Source of the DNA: Primulina eburnea
Taxonomy: Eukaryota; Streptophyta; Magnoliopsida; Lamiales; Gesneriaceae
NCBI RefSeq assembly: GCF_022965805.1
Contig: NC_133101.1
Coordinates: 23,646,868 to 23,710,867 of the forward strand
Length of the DNA: 64,000 bases
Reading direction: 5' to 3'
How positions within the stretch are numbered: position 1 is the first letter of the stretch; the number at the start of each line of letters is the position of its first letter. The position numbers and the translations under genes are program-made. This document shows positions 1 to 10,560 of this stretch, piece by piece. A model generated the notes under the pieces. That model was not told the origin of the DNA and did not search any database. It saw only the letters and a list, made by a program, of their open reading frames with translations.

Positions 1-396
1 CGATGGACAATGCAATCCCGTGCAGTCTCACTAGTTCTCTTATCTACAGCTCTGCGTACTGAGTCATGGTGAATGTCTTCCTGATCGGTAAGAAATGAGC
101 TCACTTAATGAGCCGATCAACAATCACCCAGATGGCATTGAATCATCCAGTAGTCCTCGGAAGTCCTGTCACAAAATCCATATTAATGTTCTCCCATTTC
201 TACTCGGGAATAGGGAGTGGTCTCAACTTCCCTGCAGGTCTCTGATGTTCTGCTTTGACCTGCTGACAAGTCAAACACTCGGAGACGAATCGCAGGATAT
301 CTTACTTCATGCCCGGCCACCAATACAGAGTCTGTAGATCCTTATACATCTTTGTACTCCCTGGATGGATGGAGTATGGGGTGTTGTGGGCCTCGC
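1..396 (-). pseudogene. Integrase fragment of outer gypsy element (truncated by window edge)
   Basis: Reading the minus strand below 396 gives the integrase N-terminal zinc region (LYWWPGMK, then CLTCQQVKAEHQRP) and the start of the catalytic core (NINMDFVTGLP, which contains the first catalytic Asp, then VDRLIK and FLPIRKTFTM). The window ends just before the second catalytic Asp would be expected. Stops replace expected residues at several places: after PGMK, in the position of a Trp after PIPE, after RTTG, after DRLIK and after YAEL. It continues from the RNase H segment. The density of stops shows an old, dead copy. Confidence 0.82.
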
Positions 397-1056
397 TCAA
401 TATATTTGCTCGAAGAAAATTATTATCAGGAACCCATAGACGGTCCTATTTATGACTATTCCTTCCACAACTGTATACAGTCTCTGGCCCTTAGCTTCGT
501 CTCTCTGTCTCCACTTCTGTAACTGCTCGTCAGAAGTCTGCCTTGTCCGGATTCTGTCTCTCAGAGTCGGCTGTACTGTCAGAGTAGCAAGATTCGGGGC
601 CTCACCCCTGGCATAAACTGTGAGCTCAAATATATGAATCTCAGCCTGTAGCGGTCTCTGCACTGACAGATGAACAATCACTACGTGATTCCTGCTCAAA
701 TTGTCTGCAACCACATTAGCCTTACCCGGATGATAGCTAATGTCACAATCATAGTCCTTCACCAGCTCAAGCCATCTACTCTGTCGCATATTCAGTTCGT
801 TCATTGTGAAGAAGTACTTTAGGCTCTTATGATCTGTAAATATTCTGTACTTCTCTCCATACAGATAGTGCCTCCAGATTTTCAGGGCGAATACCACTGC
901 TGCTAAATCGAGGTCATGAATCGGATAGTTCTTCTCATGGACCATCAGCTGTCTGGATGCGTAGGCTATCACTCTGTCCTGCTGCATCAGCATTGCGCCC
1001 AACCCAATCTTTGATGCATATGTATATACCACAAGCCCTCCCTGTCCTGATGGCAT
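397..1056 (-). pseudogene. RNase H region of outer gypsy pol
   Basis: A 219-residue open stretch. It holds the start of the RNase H fold (VVYTYASKIGLGAMLMQ, where the usual DAS motif has become YAS), then VIAYASRQL, the FTDHKSLKYFF motif, and the connection to integrase (YHPGKANVVADNLSR). Loss of the first Asp means the RNase H would probably be inactive even if expressed. It is collinear with the reverse transcriptase upstream (higher coordinates) and the integrase downstream. The first ATG is only the start of the open stretch; pol is normally made as part of a polyprotein. Confidence 0.88.
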
Positions 1057-2010
1057 AGCTAAAACTGGTGCCAGTGGTCAAGGCCTGCTTTAGTATGTCA
1101 AAGCTCCCTTGACACTCAGATCCCCAAATAAACTTGGATTTCTTCTACGTCAGGGCGGTCAAAGGTATCGCAATAAAAGAGAAGCCCTGGATAAACTTCC
1201 TATAGTAACTTGCCAATTCCAAGAAACTACGGATCTCTGTCACGCTCTTAGGAACTGGCCAATCTCTGACTGTCTCTACCTTGCTAAGGTCGACCTCTAT
1301 GCCATCCTGAGATACCATGTGGCCCAAGAACGCCACCTTGTCAAGCCAGAACTCACATTTGCTGAACTTGGCATACAGTCGTCTATCCTGTAGAGTCTGC
1401 AATACTGTCCTCAGATGCTGATTGTGCTCCTCTCTAGCTATTCGAATAGATCAGGATATCGTCAATGAAAACTGTGACAAACTGATCCAAGTATGGCTGA
1501 AATACGCGATTCATGAGATCCATGAAGATCGCAGGCGCGTTTGTCAAACCGAAGGGCATCACCAAGAACTTATAGTGCCCATAACGCGTCCAGAAGGCTG
1601 TTTTATGCACATCTGACTCCCTCACTTTCAGCTGATGATATCCGGATCGAAGGTCTATCTTGGAGAACACTGATGCTCCCTGAAGCTGATCAAATAAGTC
1701 CTCAATCCTCGGCTCAGATACTTATTCTTAACTATGACTCTGTTCAGTTCTCGGTAGTCAACACACAGTCGCATGCTGCCATCCTTTTTCTTAAAAATTG
1801 CACTGGAGCGCCCCAAAGAGAAAAACTAGGACGAATGAAACCCTTATCTAGCAGATCCTGAATCTGATCCTTGAGCTCCTTCATCTCAATAGGCGCTAAG
1901 CGATAGGGTGCCATAGATATCGACATTGTCCCGGGCATAAGTTCAATAGAGAAATCCACCTCTCTGTCTGGTGGAATACCTGAAACATCGTCAGGGAACA
2001 CACTAGAGAC
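1057..2010 (-). pseudogene. Reverse transcriptase region of outer gypsy pol
   Basis: Three minus-strand open pieces make up the RT. Bases 2001-1744 carry [20 protein letters not shown] and the [18 protein letters not shown] fingers segment. Bases 1670-1434 carry [24 protein letters not shown] and the catalytic box [10 protein letters not shown]. Bases 1402-1145 carry the thumb and connection ([27 protein letters not shown]). Frameshifts and stops separate the pieces, one near 1744 and one just after IYSNS. All expected RT blocks are in order, so this is a decayed but nearly complete domain. Confidence 0.9.
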
Positions 2011-2511
2011 TCTTTGACTACATCCACATCCTCCAGCCTCTGACTGACTGGCTTTGTCACTGATATAACGCTAGCTAAAAATGCCTGGCAGCCTCTCTTG
2101 ATAAGTTTCCTAGCACATAAGCAGGAAATGACGTGCGGCATCTGCTATTTCTAGCTGCCTCAAAAACAAATGGCTTCCCACTGCGTGGTCTGACAGAAAT
2201 TGAACTCTGTCGAAAATCTATGACTGCACCATGAGAAGATAGCCAGTCCATACCCAATATAATGTCGAACTCTAGTAGTGGTAGCACAATAAAATCTGTA
2301 TGTACTACATACTTCTGTAACCGAAGCTCTAATCTCTACACTATCTGGGAGGTAAACATCTGATCCCCAGATGGAATCGATACTCTGAACCCTGAATCCA
2401 TCGCTACTAGTATGATTCCTAGTCGCTACACAAAAGATTCGGATACAAACGAATGCGTAGCCCCTGAATCTAGCAATGCATGCGTGGCTACACCTGCAAT
2501 ATGTATCCTCC
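2011..2511 (-). pseudogene. Aspartic protease region of outer gypsy pol
   Basis: On the minus strand the segment starts at 2511 with the residues RIHIAGVATHALL and the retropepsin active site DSGATHS. It continues to the conserved linker FDIILGMDWLSSHGAVIDF (about 2287-2220). Stops interrupt it after FVSESFV and in the middle of the domain. Its upstream end at 2511 coincides with an AG that can be joined in frame to the gag end at 14723 (see the spacer entry). Together with gag, RT, RNase H and integrase it gives the normal Ty3/gypsy order. Confidence 0.82.
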
Positions 2512-2810
2512 CTGCGACAAAACATACCATCAAATCTAATAGAGTTGAACTTAAAGAACTTCTTATCGGAAATTAACCCCAAAATCCTCGAACAATCACT
2601 GAATTAACCCAAACATCAATTCTAAAAAGTTCGAAATTCAACTTCAGAAAATCAAAAATTTCAAATTAACCCCTTAAAATTTCAAAATTTGAATTTTTGG
2701 TCCTTAATTTACCTGTTATTACAATTGGGTCCCTAAAATTCTTCGGATCGAACAATTAAATTCTTAATCCCAAGCAAGGAGAACATGCATCCTAAATCTT
2801 TCTAAGTTAT
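2512..2810 (-). other. Intron-like spacer between gag and protease (downstream half)
   Basis: This AT-rich, stop-filled minus-strand stretch separates gag from protease. With the Athila-like insertion removed, the spacer runs from 14722 to 14642 and then 2810 to 2512, about 380 bp. It begins with GTAACC and ends with TTTTGTCGCAG on the minus strand. Joining across it puts the gag end (DSTLIT) directly on the protease start (GRIHIAG) without a frame change. The GT...AG borders and exact frame suggest a removable intron or a fossil of one. No transcript is available, so splicing is inference. Confidence 0.55.
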
Positions 2811-2815
2811 AAATC

Positions 2816-4136
2816 TGATAAGTACAATTTATTGTACTTTTATTATTTGCTTTTAACTTAGAATTTTGTGATTCTTGAGCAGGTTTTATGTGATTTGTTG
2901 TTGTTTTTGTTGTTTTAGTTTGGAAGCTTAGAATGAAAGTTTGGAGTAATAAAATGTTGAATTGGAAAGTTAAAAGGATAAAAATTGCTGAAGCAGCAGC
3001 ACACCCACGCTAACAAAGAGACCGCACCCGCGGTCAATGAAAATCAAATTTCAAGAATTTCTGCCGAAAAAACAGAGACCGCACCCGCGGTCTTCGAAAA
3101 ATAGATTCCGAAAAATCTGTAACTTTGTGGGATGCGCATGAAAGTCTATGAAAATGGTGTGCTACGATTTGAAACTTGTCTGGACTATAAAAAGGCATCA
3201 TTTACTTACCATCTAGGCTATTAGGGAGCCAAGGAAAGGATGGGAGGCTGCTGAAAATGATTGAAGGCTCAAGTTCTTCTAGTTCTTGAGAAATCTTTTG
3301 CACAAATTTGGGGACGGAAACAGCACTTCAAAATCTTGTTCTAAGTTCTTCTTTCTTTTATTTTTCATTTGATATGTCTTATTTTAGAACTATGTTTTAT
3401 TGTTTTGTTTGTGTTATTATGAGCTAAGTTTTTATGTCTAGAGGAAAGATAGAACAAAACTAGAAACCATGTGTTGAAATCTATGAACTAAGTTATTTAA
3501 GTTCTTCATATTGTTCATTTGTATTGTTCAATCTTAATGCTTTCAGTTTATTGGCCATAAGTTGAATGATTTATATGTTTATAATTTATCACTTGGAAAA
3601 AGAAATTATAAACAAGAAAAGAGAAAAATACATAAATGGTATTTACAGAGTTTGGGAGAGCCTATAATGCTATTGAAGCCTATAGAGAATCTAGTGCTTG
3701 ATGTGTTATTTATTTGTAGATTGTTGATGGGAACATTGCAATAAAATTTTAGATAAACAATATCTATTTAACACTCGGGAGAGGGAGTAGATAACTATAG
3801 GATTCTTGGCTAATGAATACGAAAGATTTTTATAACATAGCTACAAGAAATTACACATGGTGGATAGTTGAGTGAAATCGGACCTCTAGATCTTTTAGTC
3901 CATTGTTATTTGCAATAGTTTGGTGTGATATTTTATTTAAATCCATTGTCAATTTAGTTATTCTTGCAAACAAATCTTTTAATTGATTTTTCTAAATAAA
4001 ACTGAGACTATTTTAATTACAAGCATTAATATACATTTAGATACATACTCCTCATGGGATCGACACTTGTACTCGAAATACATTTTATTACAATTTGACA
4101 TTATGCACTTGCAAGCAATTAAGAAAACAATCAACA
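2816..4136 (+). repeat. 5' LTR of Athila-like element
   Basis: Begins TGATAAGT and ends ATCAACA, matching the 3' LTR at 13306-14641 over its length. A TATA-like box (TATAAAAAGG) lies at 3186-3195. Two copies of the hairpin 14-mer ACCGCACCCGCGGT lie at 3021-3034 and 3078-3091, about 95 bp upstream of the TATA-like box. The 3' LTR has an extra module here, so the two LTRs differ by a small indel in the module region. Small open stretches inside the LTR are chance. Confidence 0.93.
3186..3195 (+). promoter_or_regulatory. TATA-like box in Athila-like 5' LTR
   Basis: TATAAAAAGG, about 95 bp downstream of the last GC-rich hairpin module and repeated at 13695-13704 in the 3' LTR. It is the best candidate for the core promoter that starts the genomic RNA. 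The position is inferred from sequence only. Confidence 0.6.
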
Positions 4137-4143
4137 AGTTTTT

Positions 4144-4160
4144 TGCGCCGTTGCCGGGGA
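4144..4160 (+). promoter_or_regulatory. Primer binding site, tRNA-Asp type
   Basis: The sequence TGCGCCGTTGCCGGGGA lies 7 bp after the LTR end. It matches the usual Athila site TGGCGCCGTTGCCGGGG except near its 5' end. That site is complementary to the 3' end of tRNA-Asp, the primer known for Athila-type elements. Confidence 0.8.
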
Positions 4161-4277
4161 GTGTTTATTATAAATTTATATTAGTATTGTTACCAATTAG
4201 TCTTGATTTTAATTTAGAGCTATTTTTATTGTATTACATTAGACATTGATTTGTTTCTTATCTTTGTTTGACAGTGC

Positions 4278-6233
4278 ATGCGAAGATCGCAAAATATTGA
4301 CTTGCTTATCTTTGATCCTGAGATCGAAAGAACCGCAAGAAGATTAAGAAAGGCAAGAAGAGAAGAGATTCGAACAATGGCTGACAACAGAGATAATGAA
4401 AATCCACCCCCTGCAATACCCATCAGAGATCATTTTAGGCCGGTACTAAATTCTCATTATTCGGACATAGCACGAGGGACTATTAATGCAAACAACTTTG
4501 AGCTCAAGCCCGCATTGATAAACATGGTTCAACAAAATAAGTTTGGGGGAGCCGCTATAGCAGATCCTCATCTACATCTCAGAACATTCCTTGAAATCAT
4601 TGACACAGTAAAGATAAATGGTGTTTCTGATGATATAATTCGATTGCGCTTGTTTCTTTTTTCTCTTAGGGACCAAGCAAGAGGATGGCTTCAATCGCTT
4701 CCTTTGGGGATTATCACTATATGGCAGGAGTTAGCAACCAAGTTTCTTGCTAAATATTTTCCACCTGCGAAGTCTGCACAGTTGAAAATTGAGATAAGTA
4801 CTTTTAGGCAGACTGACTTTAAGCAATTATATGAGGCATGGGAACGGTATAAGGAGTTTTTGAGGAGGTGTCCAAACCATGGTTTTGAAGATTGGGTACA
4901 TATTGAATTGTTTTACAATGGTTTGAATGGACAAACAAGAGGCACTGTGGATTCAGCAGCTGGTGGCACGATATTTGCAAAATCACCTGATCAAGCATAT
5001 GATTTGCTTGAACAGATGACCATTAACAGTTATCAGTGGCCGTCTGAGAGGTCAGGAGTAAAGAAGCAAGCTGGAATTTATGCCATAGATCCTATTACGT
5101 CACTCACCGCTCAAGTTTCAGCTTTAACAACTCAAATTGCAGCGATGAATAAGGCAAGTACATCAGAGGTTGAAAATGCATCGGTTGTTACTGAAGAACC
5201 ACATATTCCTGATGAGGCTCATTATATCAACAATATGAATTTTGGTGGCTACGGAGGATATCGAGGTAACCCTCCCCCTAATACTTATCATCCTGGTTTG
5301 AGAAATCATGAGAATTTTTCATATGCTAATAATAAGAATGTGTTGAATCCTCCACTGGTGGTCAATACATCAAAGGGGGAAGGAAAACCTTCGCTTGAGG
5401 ATCTAGTTGGGACATTTGTTGCTGAATCTAGTAAAAGGATGGCTAGGACTGAATCTCGTCTTGATGGCATGGAAACTCACATGGGAAATATGGGTGCCAC
5501 AATGAAATCATTGGAGACACAGATTGGACAGTTGGCTAATGCATTGAGAGATCAAAATAGAGGTCAATTCTCAAGTAATACTGAAGTGAATCCAAAGGAG
5601 CAATGCAAAGCTGTAACTTTGAGAAGTGGAAGAGAACTAGAGGGGCAAAGTTCCAAGGAGAGAATGGACAAGGAGAAGACAGTTGAAAAAGAGGAAACTG
5701 AGGGATCCAAAGCTGCAGTTGAAGTTGAACAACCTCCGGTATTTAAGCCAACTCTTCCATATCCGCAGAGGTTCAAAAAGAAGAACTTGGATGATCAATT
5801 TGCAAAAATTTTGGAGATTTTCAAGAAAATTCACATCAACATTCCATTTGCTGATGCTTTAGAGCAAATGCAAAACTATGCAAAGTTCATCAAAGATGTG
5901 ATGTCAAAGAAGAGGAAGTTGCTTGAGTTCGAGACAATAAAGTTGACCGAAGAGTGTAGCGCCATACTCCAAAGAAAACTACGACAGAAACTCAAAGATC
6001 CAGGGAGTTTTACTATTCCCTGTGTTATTGATGGTTCTAGAATAAATAGAGCTTTATGTGATTTAGGTGCCAGTATTAATTTAATGTCTTTTTCTATTTA
6101 CAGGACTTTGGAGCTTGGCGAGGTGAAGCCTAGCACTATTACCCTGCAGCTAGGCGGACAGATCACTTACATATCCACGGGGAATAGTGGAGGATGTTCT
6201 GGTAAAGGTAGACAAATTTATATTTCCTGCTGA
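4278..6233 (+). pseudogene. Gag and start of protease, Athila-like (frameshifted into pol)
   Basis: A 651-residue open frame. Residues about 60-270 form the retrotransposon gag core (LKPALINMVQQNKFGG, LRLFLFSLRDQARGWL, ELFYNGLNGQTRGT, DSAAGGT). Residues 280-480 are low-complexity and charged. The aspartic protease active site DLGAS is at residues 595-599. A single extra G at about 6153-6154 throws the frame out, and the ORF ends in unrelated residues at 6233. The protease continues in the next frame. No CCHC zinc knuckle is seen, which is usual for Athila gag. The first ATG at 4278 is used; a second in-frame ATG at 4377 is possible. Confidence 0.9.
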
Positions 6234-7683
6234 TTTTTTCATTCTAGATATGGAAGAAGATCAGGGGACTCCGCTTATCTTTGGAAGGCCGTTCTTGGCC
6301 ACCGGAAAAGCTTTGATTGATGTGCACAAGAGCGAGCTCACATTGAGAGTAGGTGGAGAAGAAGTCGTGTTCAACATTTACAACACAATCAAAGAACTAA
6401 ATGAGGTAAGTACTTGTAATAGTATTGATGTAATTGATTCATGTGTATCTTATGTTGGTGCAGGAAGGATGACGAAAGATTCCTTAGAGAGATGCTTGTT
6501 GGAATCGACTTCTACACTGGATGAAGAGGATTGGGATGTGCAAGAGGAGTTACTTGCTCTCAATACACTGCCTAAAGAAAAGAGTGATGTGCATCATGTA
6601 GAGCTGCTTGAAGATGCAAGTAAAGAGGTACCAAAAGCATCCCATGAATTGAAGGATTTACCGAGTCATTTGTGCTATGCATTCCTAGACGAAAGTTCGA
6701 CATATCCTGTAATCATCTCTTCCTTTCTTACTTGTACTGAAAAAGATAAATTGTTGAGAGTGTTGAGGAAATTTAAAACTGCATTTGGGTGGTCGATTTT
6801 TGATATCAAGGGGATTAGTCCTACCATATGCATGCATAGGATTTTAATGGAGGAGTCATATGCTCCTTATGTGGATAATCAGAGGAGGCTTAATCCAGCC
6901 ATGAAAGAGGTAGTGAAAAATGAAGTGTTGAAATTGTTAAATGCTGGAGTTATTTATGCTATTTCTGACAGCAATTTGGTGTCTCCTGTGCAAGTAGTGC
7001 CTAAAAAGGGTGGAATGATTGTGGTAAAGAATGAAAATGATGAACTAATATCTACTCGTACTGTGACTGGATGGCGAGTATGTATTGATTATAGGAAGTT
7101 GAACAATGCCACACGAAAAGATCATTTTCCATTACCTTTTATTGATCAAATGCTTGATACACTTGCTGCTTATTGTCACTACTATTTCTTAGATGGTTAT
7201 TCAGGTTATAACCAGATTGCTATAGCACCGGAAGATCAAGAGAAGACAACTTTCACTTGTCCTTATGGCACGTTTGCTTTTAGAAGGATGCATTTTGGGC
7301 TATGTAATGCACCTGCTACTTTTCAGAGGTGTATGATGGTCATTTTTGCAGACATGGTGGAGGAAATCATGGAAGTCTTCATGGATGATTTCTCGATATT
7401 TGGCTCTTCATTTGATCACTGTTTACGTAACCTTTCTCTTGTTTTGTAGAGATGTCAAGAAAAGAACTTAGTTCTTAATTGGGAAAAGTGTCATTTTATT
7501 GTCCAAGAGGGTATTGTTCTTGGACATAAAGTGTCTTCTAAGGGATTAGAGGTAGACAGAACCAAAGTGGTTGCAATTGAAAAGCTTCCACCACCAAAGA
7601 ACATAAAAGGGATAAGGAGTTTCTTAGGACACGCCGGGTTTTATCGTAGATTTATCTAAGATTTTTCTAAGATTTCTAAACCT
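6154..7683 (+). pseudogene. Protease end and reverse transcriptase, Athila-like
   Basis: Continues gag-pro after the one-base shift. The open part 6187-7449 has the protease C-terminal motif GTPLIFGRPFLAT, then a 120-residue linker, then the RT: VVPKKGGM, WRVCIDYRKLNNAT, FLDGYSGYNQIAIAPEDQEK, FGLCNAPATFQRCM and the catalytic box VFMDDFSIFG (FMDD near 7378-7389). An in-frame TAG at 7447-7449 and a TAA at 7657-7659 interrupt the thumb. The downstream residues (VLGHKVSSKGLEVDR, IRSFLGHAGFYRRFI) stay in the same frame. With four in-frame stops from here to 9534, no full Pol can be made. Confidence 0.92.
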
Positions 7684-8145
7684 TTGTGTAATTTGCTTGA
7701 AAAAGAATCCACTTTTATTTTTGATGATGATTGTCTGCAGGCATTTGAGAAGATAAAAAAGGCATTGATGACAGCACCAATCATGATAGTGCCTGATTGG
7801 AAGGAGCCCTTTGAGCTCATGTGCGATGCTAGCGACTATGCTGTGGGAGCAGCATTGGGACAGAGGCGAGACAAGATGTTCAAGGCTATCTACTATGCAA
7901 GTCGTACACTTAATGTAGCCCAACAGAACTATACAACTACTGAGAAAGAGATGCTAGCAGTGGTGTTTGCATTCGACAAGTTCAGAACTTATCTCATTGG
8001 CACCAAGGTAACTGTTTTCACTGACCATGCAGCTCTTCGTTACTTATTTCCAAAAAAGGATGCCAAGCCCAGGTTGATACGATGGATACTCCTACTTCAA
8101 GAATTTGACTTTGAAGTCAAAGACAAGAAAGGTTGTGAAAACTAG
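7684..8145 (+). pseudogene. RNase H region, Athila-like pol
   Basis: In the same frame as the RT. It contains the RNase H motifs [12 protein letters not shown] (catalytic Asp near 7825), [21 protein letters not shown] (catalytic Glu) and [11 protein letters not shown] (catalytic Asp), so all acidic residues are kept. It ends at a TAG at 8143-8145, where the usual connection motif ADHLSRL continues as AAHLSRL downstream. The RNase H degrades the RNA strand during reverse transcription. Confidence 0.92.
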
Positions 8146-9534
8146 GTGGCAGCCCACTTGTCACGCCTAGAGCTGGTAGAAAGAACTGAATGTGGAGTTA
8201 TCAATGAGTCGTTCCCAGACGAACAACTTTTCAAGGTAAGTGTTACACATCCTTGGTTTGCTGATATAGCTAATTTTCTTGCTGCAGGAGAATTACCATC
8301 AGAGTTAACTTATCACCAAAAGAAGAAATTTCTTCATGATGTTAAGTTTTATCTGTGGGATGATCCTTTCTTGTTCAAGAGATGCGCTGATCAGATAATT
8401 AGACGGTGTGTAACAGAGGAAGAAGAGGGTACGATTCTAGAGCAGTGTCATTCCTCACCCTACGGTGGACACTTTGGAGCATCTAGAACAGCAACTAAGG
8501 TATTACAGTCAGGTTTTTATTGGCCTAATTTGTTTAAAGACAGTTATACTTTAGTTAAGTCATGTGATAAATGCCAAAGAGTTGGCAATATTTCTAGACG
8601 CCGCGAGTTACCAGTAACCAATATTTTGGAGGTTGAACTCTTTGATGTCTGGGGTATTGACTTTATGGGTCCATTCCCATCCTCTTTTGGTCAATCATAC
8701 ATTTTGCTTGCTGTTGATTATGTGTCCAAATGGGTGGAAGCAATTGCCACAAGTACTAATGATGCTCGAGTTGTTGTTAAGTTTGTCCACAAGAACATCT
8801 TCACCAGGTTTGGAACACCAAGAGCCATCATAAGTGACGAAGGTACGCATTTTTGCAATAGAATTTTCAACTCACTTTTGGCTAAATACAATGTGAAGCA
8901 CAAAGTGGCACTAGCATAACATCCTCAGTCGAATGGACAAGCTGAAGTATCAAACTGGGAAATTAAGCAAATACTGGAAAAGACTGTCAACACCAACCGG
9001 AGAGATTGGGCTAAAAGGTTGGATGATGCGTTATGGGCTTATCGGACTGCATTCAAGACGCCTATTGGGATGTCTCCCTATAGGCTAGTGTTTGGGAAAG
9101 CATGTCATCTGCCGTTGGAGTTGGAGCATAGAGTATTTTGGGCTGTGAAGAAATTAAATTTTTATTTGAAAGCTTCTGGTGACGTTAGAAAACTGCAGTT
9201 GAGCGAGATGGATGAATTCCGAAACGACGCATATGAGAATGTCAAGATCTACAAAGAGCAAACTAAGAAGTGGCATGAAAAAATCATTATCCGAAGGGAG
9301 CTTAAACCAGGACAACAAGTACTACTGTTCAACTCTCGTCTGAAGTTGTTCCCTGGTAAGCTAAAGTCGCGTTGGTCAGGGCCGTTTGTTGTGGAAACAA
9401 TATCTCCTTATGGGGCTATCGAGTTAAAGTGCAGTGATGGGAGAATCTTCAAGCTCAATGGACAGCGGGTTAAGCCGTACTATGGAACTGAAGTAAGGAA
9501 TATCGACAGTGTCAAACTGAGCGAACCAAACTGA
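8146..9534 (+). pseudogene. Integrase, Athila-like pol
   Basis: The N-terminal zinc domain ([11 protein letters not shown] ... CDKCQR) is followed by the catalytic core with Asp in GIDFMGPF, Asp in IISDEGTHF, and Glu in [13 protein letters not shown] at 8917-8919 separates the second Asp from the catalytic Glu. The C-terminal part 9019-9534 ([34 protein letters not shown]) is open and in the same frame. No chromodomain is visible, in agreement with the Athila lineage. Integrase would insert the cDNA; this copy is dead because of the stop. Confidence 0.92.
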
Positions 9535-9579
9535 TCAGACTAGTGACAGTCGGGCTGAAAACGTTAAACCAAGCGCTTA

Positions 9580-9595
9580 TTGGGAGGCAACCCAA
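9580..9595 (+). other. Small hairpin just after Athila-like pol
   Basis: TTGGG, loop AGGCAA, CCCAA, 46 bp after the pol stop and preceded by AAGCGCTTA. I recall a similar GCGCTT...TTGGGAGGCAACCCA segment after integrase in many plant Athila/Tat elements. Its role is unknown to me. Confidence 0.5.
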
Positions 9596-9775
9596 ATTTT
9601 TGTTTCTCTTTTGCATTTTGTTTTCTATTTTGCTTTTATTTTTGTATTATGATTATTTTTGGTTGTGTACCTTTAGTATAGTGTGTGCTTATATCTTCTC
9701 AAATCTAATGAATCCCAATTGTTTTCTTTTTAGGACTGAAAATTGGAGAAGAAAAAAAAATTTTCCCGAAGGAAT

Positions 9776-10036
9776 ACCGCACCTGCGGTATATATTGGAT
9801 TGCACCAGCGGTGTATGAGAAATCAAATCTTGAAAATTCCCGAGAACATACCGCACCCACGGTACATTTGACACCGTACCCGCGCTTATGGTGTATTCAA
9901 AATACAAGAAATTCCCGAGATCACACCGCACCCACGGTTAGTTGAGTAGCGCACCCGCGGTCTATGAATAAACATTTATAAAAGATTTGTCGAAGCTATA
10001 CCGCACCCGCGGTCCTCGTTTTACCGCACCCGTGGT
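9776..10036 (+). repeat. Cluster of ACCGCACCCGCGGT-type hairpin modules
   Basis: At least six 14-mers of the form ACCGC-ACCC-GCGGT or close variants occur at 9776-9789, 9850-9863, 9925-9938, 9948-9961, 10000-10013 and 10023-10036, with weaker ones between. The best copies have perfect 5-bp arms with a 4-nt loop. The pair at 9991-10042 matches, with its flanks, a composite unit in the 3' LTR (13555-13607). A TATA-like TATAAAAG lies at 9977-9984 inside the cluster. The cluster precedes the env-position ORF. Confidence 0.85.
9977..9984 (+). promoter_or_regulatory. TATA-like box upstream of env-position ORF
   Basis: TATAAAAG, 16 bp after a hairpin module and about 580 bp upstream of the ATG at 10561. 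Together with the modules it resembles the arrangement in the LTR. A separate internal promoter is a hypothesis, not a demonstration. Confidence 0.35.
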
Positions 10037-10560
10037 CGAAGATTTTAAAATCTGGAACGGGCAAACCTTAGACATAAACGAAGAACCTCTCTCAAATTTT
10101 CCTCCTTTCCTTCGAAATCCTTTCTCAAGAACACACTACACACTCAAATTTTGTTTTCCAAGCACAAATTTACCACTCCACGCCTACATAACTTCACAAA
10201 TTCCACTCAATCTCAATCTTCATTCCATACAATCAAAACAAAACCTAGGGTTTGAAAGGGGGCTCGAAAATTTCTTCAAGGATTGAATGGAGCTTTGATT
10301 TTGTTCTTCAAGAAACATTTCAACACACTCAAGGGTATCAAATCCATTGTACATTTGTTGAAATTCGAAAATATTGGTGCTCTTGGCTATGGAAGATAAT
10401 TGAATTTTTGTGGAGTATATCTGTGACATTGTTATTTGGATTGGTGTGTATAATTGTTGAGGTGTTGTTATTGTGGTTAACAAGTTTGGGGTTGTGAAGA
10501 ATCATCTAGTTTTGTGAATTGGATTGAGGAGAAGTTGGTGATTGGAAGGTGTTCGATAAA

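Noticed and set aside
4226..4423. Minus-strand frame overlapping Athila-like gag start
   Set aside because: Shadow of gag on the opposite strand.
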